Below, piece after piece: positions 19,597-28,472 of a stretch of DNA of 64,000 nucleotides. A program made the position numbers and the translations under genes. The stretch comes from Desulfosudis oleivorans. Its GTDB lineage: Bacteria > Desulfobacterota > Desulfobacteria > Desulfobacterales > SURF-7. The notes under the pieces were generated by a model. It was given only the letters and a program-made list of their open reading frames with translations. It was not told the DNA's origin and did no database searches. The stretch is from the NCBI GenBank assembly GCA_020723305.1, contig DYJC01000004.1, positions 62,001 through 126,000 of the forward strand. The letters are read 5' to 3'. Positions within the stretch are counted from its first letter, which is position 1; each line of letters starts with the position of its first letter.

Positions 19597-20590
19597 CCGC
19601 AGGCATCCCGGACTTCAGTTGATACTCATTATTTTGTATTGAAACCTTTACCAGGTAAACCAGTTTCACCCTTTCCTTATGCGTCTCGATGGTTTTGGGC
19701 GTAAATTCAGATTCAGGAGAGATAAATGCGACCTTCCCCTTGAAAACTTTATCGGGGAAGGTATCTACTTTCACATCAACCTCCTGCCCTGGAATGACCT
19801 TGCCGATTTCCGTCTCCGCCACAAAAATTTTCAGATCGACACGGGATAAATCCGCCAGACTCAATACTTCACGGCCGGGAGTCACGACTTCACCAGGCTC
19901 TACATTCCGGCTCACAATAATGCCTTTCATAGGGGCCTTTAATTTTGCATACCGAAGTTGAATTGCTGTCTGTTCAAGAGCGGACATGGCGGCATCGATT
20001 TTCGACTGTGCGGAATGGATATCCTTTGAAGCAGCATCAATTTTATCCAGATTGCTTATAGCCTGCGTCAATGCAGCCGTAGCTTCTTTATATCCGGATT
20101 CGGCATTTTCATAGGCAAGACGCACCGTATCCCATTCTTTTTCCGTAGCAACACCCTTCTTGTAAAGTTCGGCATATCGGTCATAATTTTTTTTGGCATC
20201 GGCCATGACATTCCGTGTAATGCTCAAACCCGCCTTGGCTCTTTCCACTTCGGCCGGAACGGATGTTTTATACATTTCAAAAACGATTTCAACCTGCTCT
20301 TTGTTCTTTTGCGACAAATCAAGATTGGCTTTGGCCTGGATCATACGAGATTCCAATTCCGAGGCATCCAGTTCGGCCAGCAATTGATCTCTTTCAACCG
20401 TTTCCCCCTCACGGACCAGGACATTTGCCACCTTGCCGCCGATCTGAAAAGCAAGGTCGGCCTTTGTCGCTTCAATACTCCCTGAGTAGTAAAGCGCCTT
20501 GTTCTGATTCTTTTGCTGTCCGTAATAAACCATTGTCCCGACACCTGCCAACAGCACAAAAAAAATGATCAATACAATACGTTTTTTCAA
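19580..20590 (-). CDS. HlyD-family periplasmic adaptor (YbhG-like)
   Basis: This 336-residue membrane-fusion protein has an N-terminal membrane anchor (about 4-22), a biotinyl-lipoyl-like half motif (AFQIGGKVANVLVREGETV, about 46-64), a long alpha-helical hairpin (about 75-205), the second lipoyl half (APMKGIIVSRNVEPGEVV) and a beta-barrel domain. The start is TTG at 20590, supported by a GGGGGGAG ribosome site five bases upstream. It bridges the inner-membrane ABC complex to the TolC-type channel encoded just upstream, 14 bases away. Confidence 0.92.
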   Translation of the reverse strand: MKKRIVLIIFFVLLAGVGTMVYYGQQKNQNKALYYSGSIEATKADLAFQIGGKVANVLVREGETVERDQLLAELDASELESRMIQAKANLDLSQKNKEQVEIVFEMYKTSVPAEVERAKAGLSITRNVMADAKKNYDRYAELYKKGVATEKEWDTVRLAYENAESGYKEATAALTQAISNLDKIDAASKDIHSAQSKIDAAMSALEQTAIQLRYAKLKAPMKGIIVSRNVEPGEVVTPGREVLSLADLSRVDLKIFVAETEIGKVIPGQEVDVKVDTFPDKVFKGKVAFISPESEFTPKTIETHKERVKLVYLVKVSIQNNEYQLKSGMPADAYFK

Positions 20591-20604
20591 AACTCCCCCC
20601 TCTT

Positions 20605-21984
20605 TTATTTTTCTTCTGTGCCAAGCGCTCTTTCAAGTCCGGCAAAGCTGATGTGGCTGTCACAAAGCGAGTTGACATATCCGGATTGGGCCTTCGTGAG
20701 CAGGGACTGCGCGTCCAATACATCGGTTGAGGTCGAAAGCCGCTCCTGATATCGCTCACTGCTGATCCTGTAATTTTCTTCCGCCTGTTTTACAGCGGTT
20801 TCATCCGCCTCAATCTGTTTTTCAGCCTCCTTCAGCTCATGCCAGGCCACCTTCACCTCGAGTATGACCTGATCATGGATCAGCTTGATGGAATTGTCTA
20901 TCTGCGAAACCCTTGCATTGCCGGCCTCGACCCTGTATTTTGTTTTTCCCCATTCAAAAAAATTCCAGTTTACTGCGCCCCCCACATACCAACTCTGATC
21001 ATCTTTGTATGGACTGCCTGAAACATCCGGGCCATCCCCGAATCGCTCAAAATGACCGATAAGGTTCACTGTCGGATAATATTCACTTTCCGCCACAAGC
21101 TTCATCTTCTGCATATATTTCTTTCTCATCTCATACACTTTAATCTCAGGACGGTTCAGAAGCGCGATTTTCAGACATTCTTCGATCTGCTTATCAAAAG
21201 CAAATTTTTGAAGCTGGTCTTCGATTTCAAAATCTGCATTGATATCCCGGCGCAGCAATGTGTTGAAATTCGCCTTGGCGATTTCAACCGCGTTTTCCGC
21301 CTTCAGCAGATTTTTCTGGCCGTTGATCAATTCAACCTCAGCTCTGAGCAGATCGTTCTGCGGAATCATATGGACATCATAAAAACCCTGAGCTGTCGCC
21401 CGATGCGCTTCAAGCTGTTTCAGGGACTGCCTTGCGACATCCAGCGTTCGCCTTGCTTTAATGACATTCAGATAGGCAACCTTGACCTCCTTGACAACAT
21501 CCAGAACCCGGACGCGTTCCTCGATCTTTGTTGCTTCCTCGGAAATCTCGCTGGCACGGTAATTTTCAAGAATTGCACCACCGGCAAATACCGGCTGCCT
21601 GACCTCAAACGCCCAGGTGTAATTATCTTTCGTACCTGTAGCCATGGTGCTGGGGGGGATCAGCGGCGGCACTCCTGAAAAAGTAAAGGATGGCGCATCA
21701 TTCAACCGGGTATACCCGTAGGAGGTGCTGAACTTTGGAAGAAACCCTGTATAGGCTTCCTTTTTTGCGGCAACGGCGGCCCTGACTTCCTGTTTTGCCG
21801 AATCAACGGTCGCACTTTGCTTGAGCGCAATCGCAATGCTTTCCTCAATGGTTATGATCGATGTACTTTCCTGGGCATATGCCTGAGAAAATCCCTGAGT
21901 AAAAACAGGTATGGTGTAAATCAAGAACAGAGATAAAAAAAATATAAAAACATTGTATTGGTGTACGCTCTTTTTATAAGTCAT
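20605..21984 (-). CDS. TolC-family outer-membrane efflux channel
   Basis: This channel of about 459 residues has a signal peptide ending near SQAYAQ and the duplicated helical-hairpin plus beta-strand plan of TolC proteins. Long coiled helices run about 120-260 and 320-440, with LLRAEVELINGQKNLLKAE in the first repeat and STDVLDAQSLLTKAQSGYV in the second. The start at 21984 is chosen because GAAGGG lies about four bases upstream; an ATG 12 bases earlier has no ribosome site. It is second in the operon after the TetR regulator and provides the outer-membrane exit. Confidence 0.92.
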   Translation of the reverse strand: MTYKKSVHQYNVFIFFLSLFLIYTIPVFTQGFSQAYAQESTSIITIEESIAIALKQSATVDSAKQEVRAAVAAKKEAYTGFLPKFSTSYGYTRLNDAPSFTFSGVPPLIPPSTMATGTKDNYTWAFEVRQPVFAGGAILENYRASEISEEATKIEERVRVLDVVKEVKVAYLNVIKARRTLDVARQSLKQLEAHRATAQGFYDVHMIPQNDLLRAEVELINGQKNLLKAENAVEIAKANFNTLLRRDINADFEIEDQLQKFAFDKQIEECLKIALLNRPEIKVYEMRKKYMQKMKLVAESEYYPTVNLIGHFERFGDGPDVSGSPYKDDQSWYVGGAVNWNFFEWGKTKYRVEAGNARVSQIDNSIKLIHDQVILEVKVAWHELKEAEKQIEADETAVKQAEENYRISSERYQERLSTSTDVLDAQSLLTKAQSGYVNSLCDSHISFAGLERALGTEEK

Positions 21985-22017
21985 AATTCCCTTCATCTTT
22001 TATGAGTTCAATGATTC

Positions 22018-22650
22018 CTATTCTTTTCTTTCCTGTTGGATTGACCGCAGGACAAGCTTCTCAAACTCTTCGACTGCAATTTTCGCATCCGGCACTTTTA
22101 TCCCTTTTGGAAAGGCAAACCTTGCCCGAAGCGGACCGGAGATGGAAAGAAAACCAAATACACCCAGCGTCATCATGTGAATGATGACCGGAATGGTTTC
22201 AATAAAAGTACCTTTCTCACTGCCTTCCTGTAATATGCCGGATATGATCTTCAATATCCGGATGATATCCTGAATCGCAGGCTCGGTGTAGTTTTTCCCG
22301 CCGGAGATCAGTTCCCTTAAAATCAGTTTTGGAATTTTTGGATTTTCCTCTACAATGCCTGCAATATTCCGGATATAGGTTACCAGTTTTTCTTCCGGTG
22401 TGGCTGCCTCCAAGATATTTTTCGTGATAGATTCCGCTGCATGATGAATGATCTGATGAATGACTTCCGAGTACAACGCCTCTTTCCCGCCGATATGATA
22501 ATAGAGCATGGCCTTGTTGATGCCTGCCCTTTTGGCAATCTCATCAATCCGGGCGCCTTCGAGGCCTGACTCGGAAAATACATCAAGCGCTGCGGCCAGA
22601 ATCCGATCGATTGTCTCACCCTGTTTTTCTTTACAATCCGTATTTGACAT
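22018..22650 (-). CDS. TetR/AcrR-family repressor (CecR-like) of the export operon
   Basis: This 210-residue regulator has an N-terminal helix-turn-helix (about 14-60; DEIAKRAGINKAMLYYHIGGKE is the recognition region) and a C-terminal ligand domain of the CecR/YbiH size. It is the first gene of the leftward operon regulator-tolC-hlyD-ABC-ABC-permease-permease, the same content as the E. coli ybiH-ybhGFSR locus. A near-perfect 21-base-arm palindrome lies 31 bases upstream of the start and is the obvious operator, so the operon is probably autoregulated and induced by an exported compound. Confidence 0.92.
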   Translation of the reverse strand: MSNTDCKEKQGETIDRILAAALDVFSESGLEGARIDEIAKRAGINKAMLYYHIGGKEALYSEVIHQIIHHAAESITKNILEAATPEEKLVTYIRNIAGIVEENPKIPKLILRELISGGKNYTEPAIQDIIRILKIISGILQEGSEKGTFIETIPVIIHMMTLGVFGFLSISGPLRARFAFPKGIKVPDAKIAVEEFEKLVLRSIQQERKE

Positions 22651-22680
22651 TCAATACCCCGGAAAAAATTCAATCCAAAA

Positions 22681-22729
22681 AATAGGTTAACCAACCATTT
22701 AGTTTTAATAAATGGTTGGTTAATCTATT
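22681..22729. promoter_or_regulatory. Palindromic TetR-type operator
   Basis: Two 21-base arms (22681-22701 and 22709-22729) are reverse complements with one mismatch, separated by seven bases. The core is ACCAACCATTTA and its complement. It sits just before the TetR gene and next to a minus-strand TTGACC (22740-22745). Binding here would block the operon promoter. Confidence 0.8.
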
Positions 22730-22801
22730 TTACAGAATCGGTCAAGTTTTTTTTTAAAATTTTTTAAGAAGTATTGACACACAATTGCTCTTTCCATTTA
22801 C

Positions 22802-22825
22802 CCGGGTTTAAAACCGGGTTTAAAA
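22802..22825. repeat. Tandem 12-base repeat, two copies
   Basis: CCGGGTTTAAAA occurs twice with no gap in the 338-base divergent spacer between the TetR gene and the symporter gene. Each copy is partly palindromic. The role is unknown; an activator or repressor site for the symporter gene is possible. The rest of the spacer is AT-rich and non-coding. Confidence 0.5.
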
Positions 22826-22988
22826 AATGCAATGTCTTTTGAATCCGGATCTGGCCACCAAAATAGATCTTGACATTGGCTTATATTTTTGACATTCCAA
22901 AACATACCGGCTGGTTTGTTTTTATAAATTCGGAATTTTTTCGATTCTGATTTGTTTACCATTTCATGAGAACAGGAGGAGATAAGCC

Positions 22989-23900
22989 ATGTTGCAGTTT
23001 GGAGCTGTAGAAAAGGTGTTGTTGCCCATCATGCTGGCCGCCATCATGCTTGGAATGGGGCTGGGTCTGACCGCCAAAGATTTCAGACGCATTCTGGAAA
23101 CTCCTTTTCAGGTGATGCTGGGAAGCTTCGGCCACTTTGTGATCATGCCGATTGCGGCATTCTGCGTTGTCATCCTGTTGAACCTCCCCTATGAACTGGC
23201 TTTAGGCGTCATGCTCGTAGGCTCCTGTCCTAGCGGTGCGACTTCCAACCTGATTAACTACCTGGCAAAAGGGGATGTTGCTCTTGCCGTTACCATAACA
23301 ACCCTGTCAACATTGATCTGTCCGGTGTTCACACCTCTGATTCTTTCCCTGTTTACTTCTGTAATGAATGTGCCGGGAAACGAAATCAGCATATCCTTTA
23401 TCGAAATGATCAAACTGGTCGTCGTAATTATCGCCATCCCGATCAGTCTTGGAATGACCATACGGCATTATTCTGAAAAATTTTCCAAGGCCATTGAAAA
23501 GCCGTATAAAATTTTTTCCATTCTTTTCCTGGTCTTTGTGATCTGTTTTGTCATATATAAAAATAGAGCAGATATGTTGAACACCCTTACCCTTGTTGGA
23601 GCGGCTGTCATGCTTCATAATGTTCTGGCATTGGTTCTCGGATATTTCATCCCAAAAGCCCTGCGTATCCCGGAAATACAGTCACGGACCATCTCGATCG
23701 AAATGGCAATTCAGAACACCACCCTCGGTATGACCATTGCCGTGACTTTCTTCTCACAAATGCCGGCAGTCGCTCTGCCGTCGGCTGTTTTCAGCCTCTG
23801 GATGTATATGACAGGACTGACCATGGCTTACATATGGTCACGCCGGTTGCCGGCTTCACCTTTACTTGACGGCAATCCCTTGCCGGTGGGAGCGGAGTAA
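22989..23900 (+). CDS. Bile acid:sodium symporter (BASS) family transporter
   Basis: This 303-residue integral membrane protein has about nine to ten hydrophobic helices. It has the BASS-family features GSCPSGATSNLINYLAKGDVA (about 78-98) and IEMAIQNTTLGMTIA (about 236-250), which form the crossover substrate and sodium sites in this fold. An AGGAGGAGAT ribosome site precedes the ATG. Bacterial members move bile acids, pantoate, other carboxylates or metalloid oxyanions; the substrate cannot be told from the sequence. It is a single gene, divergent from the TetR operon. Confidence 0.9.
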   Translation: MLQFGAVEKVLLPIMLAAIMLGMGLGLTAKDFRRILETPFQVMLGSFGHFVIMPIAAFCVVILLNLPYELALGVMLVGSCPSGATSNLINYLAKGDVALAVTITTLSTLICPVFTPLILSLFTSVMNVPGNEISISFIEMIKLVVVIIAIPISLGMTIRHYSEKFSKAIEKPYKIFSILFLVFVICFVIYKNRADMLNTLTLVGAAVMLHNVLALVLGYFIPKALRIPEIQSRTISIEMAIQNTTLGMTIAVTFFSQMPAVALPSAVFSLWMYMTGLTMAYIWSRRLPASPLLDGNPLPVGAE

Positions 23901-23918
23901 CGGCCTGCAATAATATTA

Positions 23919-26870
23919 CTATGTGAGATTCTCCTGTTTGATTGCTATACTTTTGATCAATTCATGTGCGATATTGTAACTTTGGATGCGCATCATGCTT
24001 TCCTGGGCGTTTCCATAACTGAAAAGATTGATACTGCCGTACCACACGATTTTTTGATCCATGACGGCAAATTTTTGATGAATATTGGATCTGAATACCA
24101 CATGAATCGAATGGGTTTTCAATAGATCGAGAGTACTTTCCAGGGCTGATTGATCCTCCGGTTTGAAATCCGCTAACGGACGGGTTACGATTATCACCCT
24201 GACGTGCCTTGCCATTGCCGGACGTAAATGCTGAATCATCTGAACTGTACGCCTTTTCCGGATAAACGGACTAACGATGATGATCTCTTTTTGTGCTCCA
24301 ACGATATCCTGATTGAAAACCGGTAAAAAATTATTCTTGTCAAAAATAATTTCCACCGGCGCTGACGGAATGTCATCACCTTTGGTTTTGTATCCCATGG
24401 AAGCATAGCCATTCAGCCGCTTCTGGTACATTCTTTCCAGCATTTTTATCTGGATATCCACGTAATCATAGATCCGCACCTCCTTTTTATCCCGGAACAA
24501 CCGGTGAAGCCTGCCTGCATATTGCTGCAACGTTCCTTTCCAGGATATCGGCATGGTGAGAAAAAGCGTATCAAGCCGGGGCTCATCAAAACCTTCCCCG
24601 ATGAAATGACCCGTTGCTACCAGAACAAGATGCTTGTCATCCGGTGTTTCGGCAATACGATGGAAAAGTTCCCGCGTTGTTTTGGCACCCATGCCGCCTG
24701 TCAACGTCACGACATCCGGAACCTCTTTTTGAATTTTCTCTGTCAATAACTCCACATGAGCGGTTCGCAGGGACAACACGAGGCAATTTCTTCCGCGCCG
24801 ATAATTGGCCACCACATCTTCCACAATCTGCTGATTGCGCATTTCATTATCCACCATCGCCGCATATACATCCTGGATGGATACATCCTTTTCATCAAGA
24901 TATAGCGGAATCCGCAGGGAGGTAAAACGGGGAAGGATATAGTGTTCAAAAGGTCTTTTTCCCGCTTGCTTTTTAGCATCATCGCGATACCGAATCGAGC
25001 CGCAATGCATAAAAAGGATGGGTTGGTGTCCATCTTTCCGCGTCGGTGTCGCGGTAAGACCGTAAATATATTTCGCTGTTGCGGTTTTTAAAATGTTTTC
25101 ATAACTGAAAGCGGATGCATGATGGCATTCATCGGCAATGATCATTCCGTAATTCCGGACACACTCCTTGACTTCACCCTGTCGGCTGAGCGATTGTATT
25201 ACCGCGATGTCCACGATTCCGCTCGGCGCGTTTTTCCCCGCCCCCATTTGACCCACCAGGCTGATCTGTTTCTTTCTCCCGCGCTTTTTAGCCGCATCCG
25301 GTTCCGGTTCCGGCAGACGCTCATGGATGGTCAGGAATTGCTCCAGCTTTTCCTTCCATAGGGACAATAAATTGACTTTATCCACCAGAATGAGGGTGTT
25401 CACCTTCCTCTCGGCCATCAGACAAATGGCCACGACGGTTTTGCCAAAGGCGGTTGTCCCGGACAGAATCCCGGTATCATGCGGCAACAGGTGTTCGAGG
25501 GCCAGGATCTGCTCCTCGCGTAACTCCCCTTTGAACGCCACATCGATTTTTCTTCCGCAATTGGTTTTATCGATAAACCGCACTTCGATCCCGATTTGCG
25601 CCAGTTCATCGGACAGCTCCGGCTCGCATCCCCGTGGCAAACAAAGGAATTCATTGGTTTCATCCGCACAAGAGATCACCCGGTCAAGTCCATAGGTGGA
25701 CAAACGCATGGCTTCGTGCTTGTAAAACATCGGGTTTTTAAAAGATGCCAAGCGTTTCAGCCGGTTCAGCGCCCGTTGGGAAATGTGGGCCTTGGGGATG
25801 AAAAGCATATTGGCCCGCACGATCTCCATACGTTGCGGAAAGTCGGTTTTCTGCAATTCAATTTTGGGGGGTGGGGGTTCCCATGGCTTCCGGCCTTCCT
25901 CGTCTTCTTCCGCAATGGTCAAAACTCCCAGTTCATTTCCGGGGGAAAGCGCCGAGATGAAATTTTGCACGCGATCTTCAGAAATTTTTTTCAGCCCGGA
26001 TAGAAACACCCATTGATCATCATAGGATTGAAAATTTTCGTCAATAAATTCGCTGTTGCCTTTTTCCCTGGCCTCTTTTTGCAGCGGCAAGGCAATTAGA
26101 TTTCCCAGTCCGCCTTTGGGAAGGGTGTCTTGGCTTGGAAACAGCCGGTCATAAGATTTGAATTGGATTTCATGCCTTCTATTCATGGAGCAAGTCAGCA
26201 AAGCGGTACCGAATTTCCTTGCCAGTATGGCGGATATCCGGTCTTCAAAAAAAAACCAGACATGTCCACCTCTCCCGGACCGGGAACGTTCCACTGCGAA
26301 CGGAATCGCAAATTCATTGCAGACGTTCCGTACTGTTGAGATATCATCGCGCCAGGTTCCTTCATCAAAATCCATGGCCAGAAAACAGCAGGTTTCATCC
26401 GGCAACATGGGATAAACGCCCGCGATGATTTTTCCACGCAGATGATTTTCAATGACGTTCTCATCCAATTCTGCATAGGATTTGTTGGTGCATTTGGCGC
26501 AGGAAATTTTGGGCTTGCTGCATACCCCCTCCCGCCATTGATTCAGGCAAACGGGTTGATACCCGGAGGTATCTTTGGTTTTGTTCTCCCAGCGCTTTGC
26601 ATACACATCCTGCCGGCCTTTGAAGAGCGACATGAACAATCTGATTTTTGAAATTGAATCGGATGCGTTATGAATTTCCGGTAGCAAGCAGTTGTCTGTC
26701 ACCTCACCGCAAAAGAAACCTTCATCCGGCATGATTGAGGAGTTGTTCTTTGCCTGAGAAACCGTTTGCATTGATGCAAGCTGGTCTTTCAGCCGCTTAT
26801 TTTCCTCTGTTAAATCCGCCACCTCACGCATTAGAGAAGTATATTTTTCTAGGAGTTCGTTATCATCCAT
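23919..26870 (-). CDS. Primase-helicase-PLD fusion protein (TOTE-type conflict protein)
   Basis: This 983-residue protein has an N-terminal coiled coil (about 3-40), a cysteine knuckle (C108, C117, C124, C127) and an archaeo-eukaryotic primase-like domain. The primase has a DFD metal motif at 167-169 and H203 in SGRGGHVW. A superfamily 2 helicase follows, with Walker A-like GTTAFGKT near 470-477, DECH near 578, GLTATPTR near 600 and QQYAGRLHR near 800. The C-terminus is a phospholipase-D-like nuclease half (HQK...D near 929-936, GSIN near 943). The primase/helicase architecture is the one databases call the TOTE conflict system. It lies 37 bases downstream of an AAA ATPase gene on the same strand. 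A role in defence or mobile-element conflict is inferred. Confidence 0.85.
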   Translation of the reverse strand: MDDNELLEKYTSLMREVADLTEENKRLKDQLASMQTVSQAKNNSSIMPDEGFFCGEVTDNCLLPEIHNASDSISKIRLFMSLFKGRQDVYAKRWENKTKDTSGYQPVCLNQWREGVCSKPKISCAKCTNKSYAELDENVIENHLRGKIIAGVYPMLPDETCCFLAMDFDEGTWRDDISTVRNVCNEFAIPFAVERSRSGRGGHVWFFFEDRISAILARKFGTALLTCSMNRRHEIQFKSYDRLFPSQDTLPKGGLGNLIALPLQKEAREKGNSEFIDENFQSYDDQWVFLSGLKKISEDRVQNFISALSPGNELGVLTIAEEDEEGRKPWEPPPPKIELQKTDFPQRMEIVRANMLFIPKAHISQRALNRLKRLASFKNPMFYKHEAMRLSTYGLDRVISCADETNEFLCLPRGCEPELSDELAQIGIEVRFIDKTNCGRKIDVAFKGELREEQILALEHLLPHDTGILSGTTAFGKTVVAICLMAERKVNTLILVDKVNLLSLWKEKLEQFLTIHERLPEPEPDAAKKRGRKKQISLVGQMGAGKNAPSGIVDIAVIQSLSRQGEVKECVRNYGMIIADECHHASAFSYENILKTATAKYIYGLTATPTRKDGHQPILFMHCGSIRYRDDAKKQAGKRPFEHYILPRFTSLRIPLYLDEKDVSIQDVYAAMVDNEMRNQQIVEDVVANYRRGRNCLVLSLRTAHVELLTEKIQKEVPDVVTLTGGMGAKTTRELFHRIAETPDDKHLVLVATGHFIGEGFDEPRLDTLFLTMPISWKGTLQQYAGRLHRLFRDKKEVRIYDYVDIQIKMLERMYQKRLNGYASMGYKTKGDDIPSAPVEIIFDKNNFLPVFNQDIVGAQKEIIIVSPFIRKRRTVQMIQHLRPAMARHVRVIIVTRPLADFKPEDQSALESTLDLLKTHSIHVVFRSNIHQKFAVMDQKIVWYGSINLFSYGNAQESMMRIQSYNIAHELIKSIAIKQENLT

Positions 26871-26907
26871 ATTTTTTCATAGGCCTGTCTGAAATCGGGA
26901 GTGCCGG

Positions 26908-28134
26908 TCATTGAACATCGTTGTTCTCCTTTTGTCTTAAAATATATTTCCCTATCAACGGAACAGCAAATGAATATTTACCATGTCTATTCTTATATAC
27001 TAGGCCTGCGTTACTAAGCGTGACAAGCATCTGGTTCACATGGCTATTGCTAAATCCTTTTTCAATCTCTTTTTTTGAATGTTCAACAATTTCTTGCACT
27101 GTGAACTCTGAATCACAATTTTCTAACGTTGCTATTACATATAGTAGCTCCCTTTGCCTATCGGTAGCTCTGGCCCACCTGCCGGCAAAAAAATCAGTAT
27201 CCAGTTTTCGCACAATTCCATCAACTGGAATGCTAAGGTCTTCTCCTCTACCGTCTAGTTGAATTATCAAATCATAAACTTCTTTACATATAAATTGAAT
27301 AAAATAAGGATATCCACCAGACAGATTGATAATATTGTCTATCGATTTTTCAGAAAGTTTAACGGGACACTCATCATTTTCAATAGGCTTTATGATAGCC
27401 TCCCTGCTATCCTCTGAATTTAGCTTATCAAGAAAAACGACCCTAAACATTCTCTCAGCATATGTTCTCGCTTCCACTAGTTTAGGGAATAATGTTGGTA
27501 GTCCTGTAAGAATCAGCATAAAAGGGATGTTCTGTCGTTGAATAGATTGAAAGACATCCAGCAATAAAGACAATGGATATTGCTCTTTATTAGCATTGTC
27601 AGACATGGTTTGTGCTTCGTCATAAGCAAAAATAAGCCCGCGCGCTCCAAAATTTTTTAAAAATTCCCAAGCCGTTTGTAATGTGGATTTTAACTTGTCT
27701 GAAATCAAACCAGGGGTTGTATTAAAAATATCTAATAGTACGTTATAGTTAAGCTTTTCCTGTACTCCTATTTTTGTTCCTGTAAAACCGGGTTGTTGTT
27801 TTTCATACTGACTAATGGGAAAGTTAGATGTTACAAGAGATAAATCCGTTAGTATCCTTTTCGATAGCATTTCCTCGCTGACACTCGTGGATTCAGAAAG
27901 ATCAGTACTTGTCCACAGCCATTTATTTTTAAATGCTAATGGTTTCAGGGTTTCCAATAAAACTGTTTTTCCGACACCACGAAGTCCCGTAAGAATCATA
28001 TTTTCCAAAATGACATCTTGTCTCAGTAATTTTAGATATTCATTCGTTTCTTCATGCCTTCCTGCAAGATATGGGGGCATGTGACCAGCACCCGGACGGA
28101 ATGGGTTTATAATTTCGCAATTTTTGGTCATCAT
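26908..28134 (-). CDS. AAA+ ATPase with C-terminal winged helix
   Basis: This 408-residue ATPase has Walker A GLRGVGKT at 50-57 and Walker B LIFAYDEAQT near 168-177. An arginine-finger-like region follows and the C-terminus is a winged-helix-like segment (about 300-400; SHVNQMLVTLSNAGLVYK). The overall plan resembles Orc/Cdc6-like and archaeal-ATPase-type AAA proteins common on mobile elements. The gene is clearly more AT-rich than its neighbours, which suggests transfer. It leads a two-gene operon with the primase-helicase-PLD protein and has its own strong promoter. A GGAGG ribosome site lies six to nine bases before tandem ATGs. It may sense or load the partner enzyme on DNA (inference). 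Confidence 0.8.
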   Translation of the reverse strand: MMTKNCEIINPFRPGAGHMPPYLAGRHEETNEYLKLLRQDVILENMILTGLRGVGKTVLLETLKPLAFKNKWLWTSTDLSESTSVSEEMLSKRILTDLSLVTSNFPISQYEKQQPGFTGTKIGVQEKLNYNVLLDIFNTTPGLISDKLKSTLQTAWEFLKNFGARGLIFAYDEAQTMSDNANKEQYPLSLLLDVFQSIQRQNIPFMLILTGLPTLFPKLVEARTYAERMFRVVFLDKLNSEDSREAIIKPIENDECPVKLSEKSIDNIINLSGGYPYFIQFICKEVYDLIIQLDGRGEDLSIPVDGIVRKLDTDFFAGRWARATDRQRELLYVIATLENCDSEFTVQEIVEHSKKEIEKGFSNSHVNQMLVTLSNAGLVYKNRHGKYSFAVPLIGKYILRQKENNDVQ

Positions 28135-28150
28135 TTTCCACCTCCTTAAC

Positions 28151-28177
28151 TATAAATTTATATTTATGAATAAATAT
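28151..28177. promoter_or_regulatory. AT-rich palindromes in the AAA operon leader
   Basis: TATAAATTTATA (28151-28162) is a perfect palindrome. ATATTTAT and ATAAATAT (28160-28167, 28170-28177) form a second one that overlaps the promoter -10. They are candidate operator sites for autoregulation, though simple AT-richness could also produce them. Confidence 0.4.
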
Positions 28178-28203
28178 ATAAATAATTATAAATTTATTGT
28201 CAA
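28175..28203 (-). promoter_or_regulatory. Strong sigma-70-like promoter for the AAA/primase-helicase operon
   Basis: On the minus strand, TTGACA (28198-28203), a 17-base spacer and TATATA (28175-28180) are close to consensus, 41 bases upstream of the AAA start. Confidence 0.65.
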
Positions 28204-28351
28204 TAATAAAATAATAAATTTTTATTACCAGATATAAATATCGAAATAAATAGAGGCGGGATTCTTTTCTTGTTATCTGATGAAAGGCGGCGGGGGTTGT
28301 TTTGTAACGACTGTTGTCTATGACACGAAGTAAGTATCCAAATTATGGTTT

Positions 28352-28393
28352 CCGGCTTTCGCCGGAATGACGGGCAGTATTATTACCGTCATT
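28352..28393. repeat. Double hairpin downstream of the RND-TolC gene
   Basis: CCGGC/GCCGG (28352-28356, 28361-28365) is followed at once by AATGACGG/CCGTCATT (28366-28373, 28386-28393), both perfect. The text resembles the dispersed 'cgccggaatgacgg' repeats common in such genomes and may help end transcription or protect mRNA. Nothing else was seen in 28204-28472. Confidence 0.55.
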
Positions 28394-28472
28394 CCTGACT
28401 TTGATCCAGCTTTAACTACATGTCCTGGCCCGTTTCAGGATATTGTTTCAAAAAATTGTATGGCAAATTATT

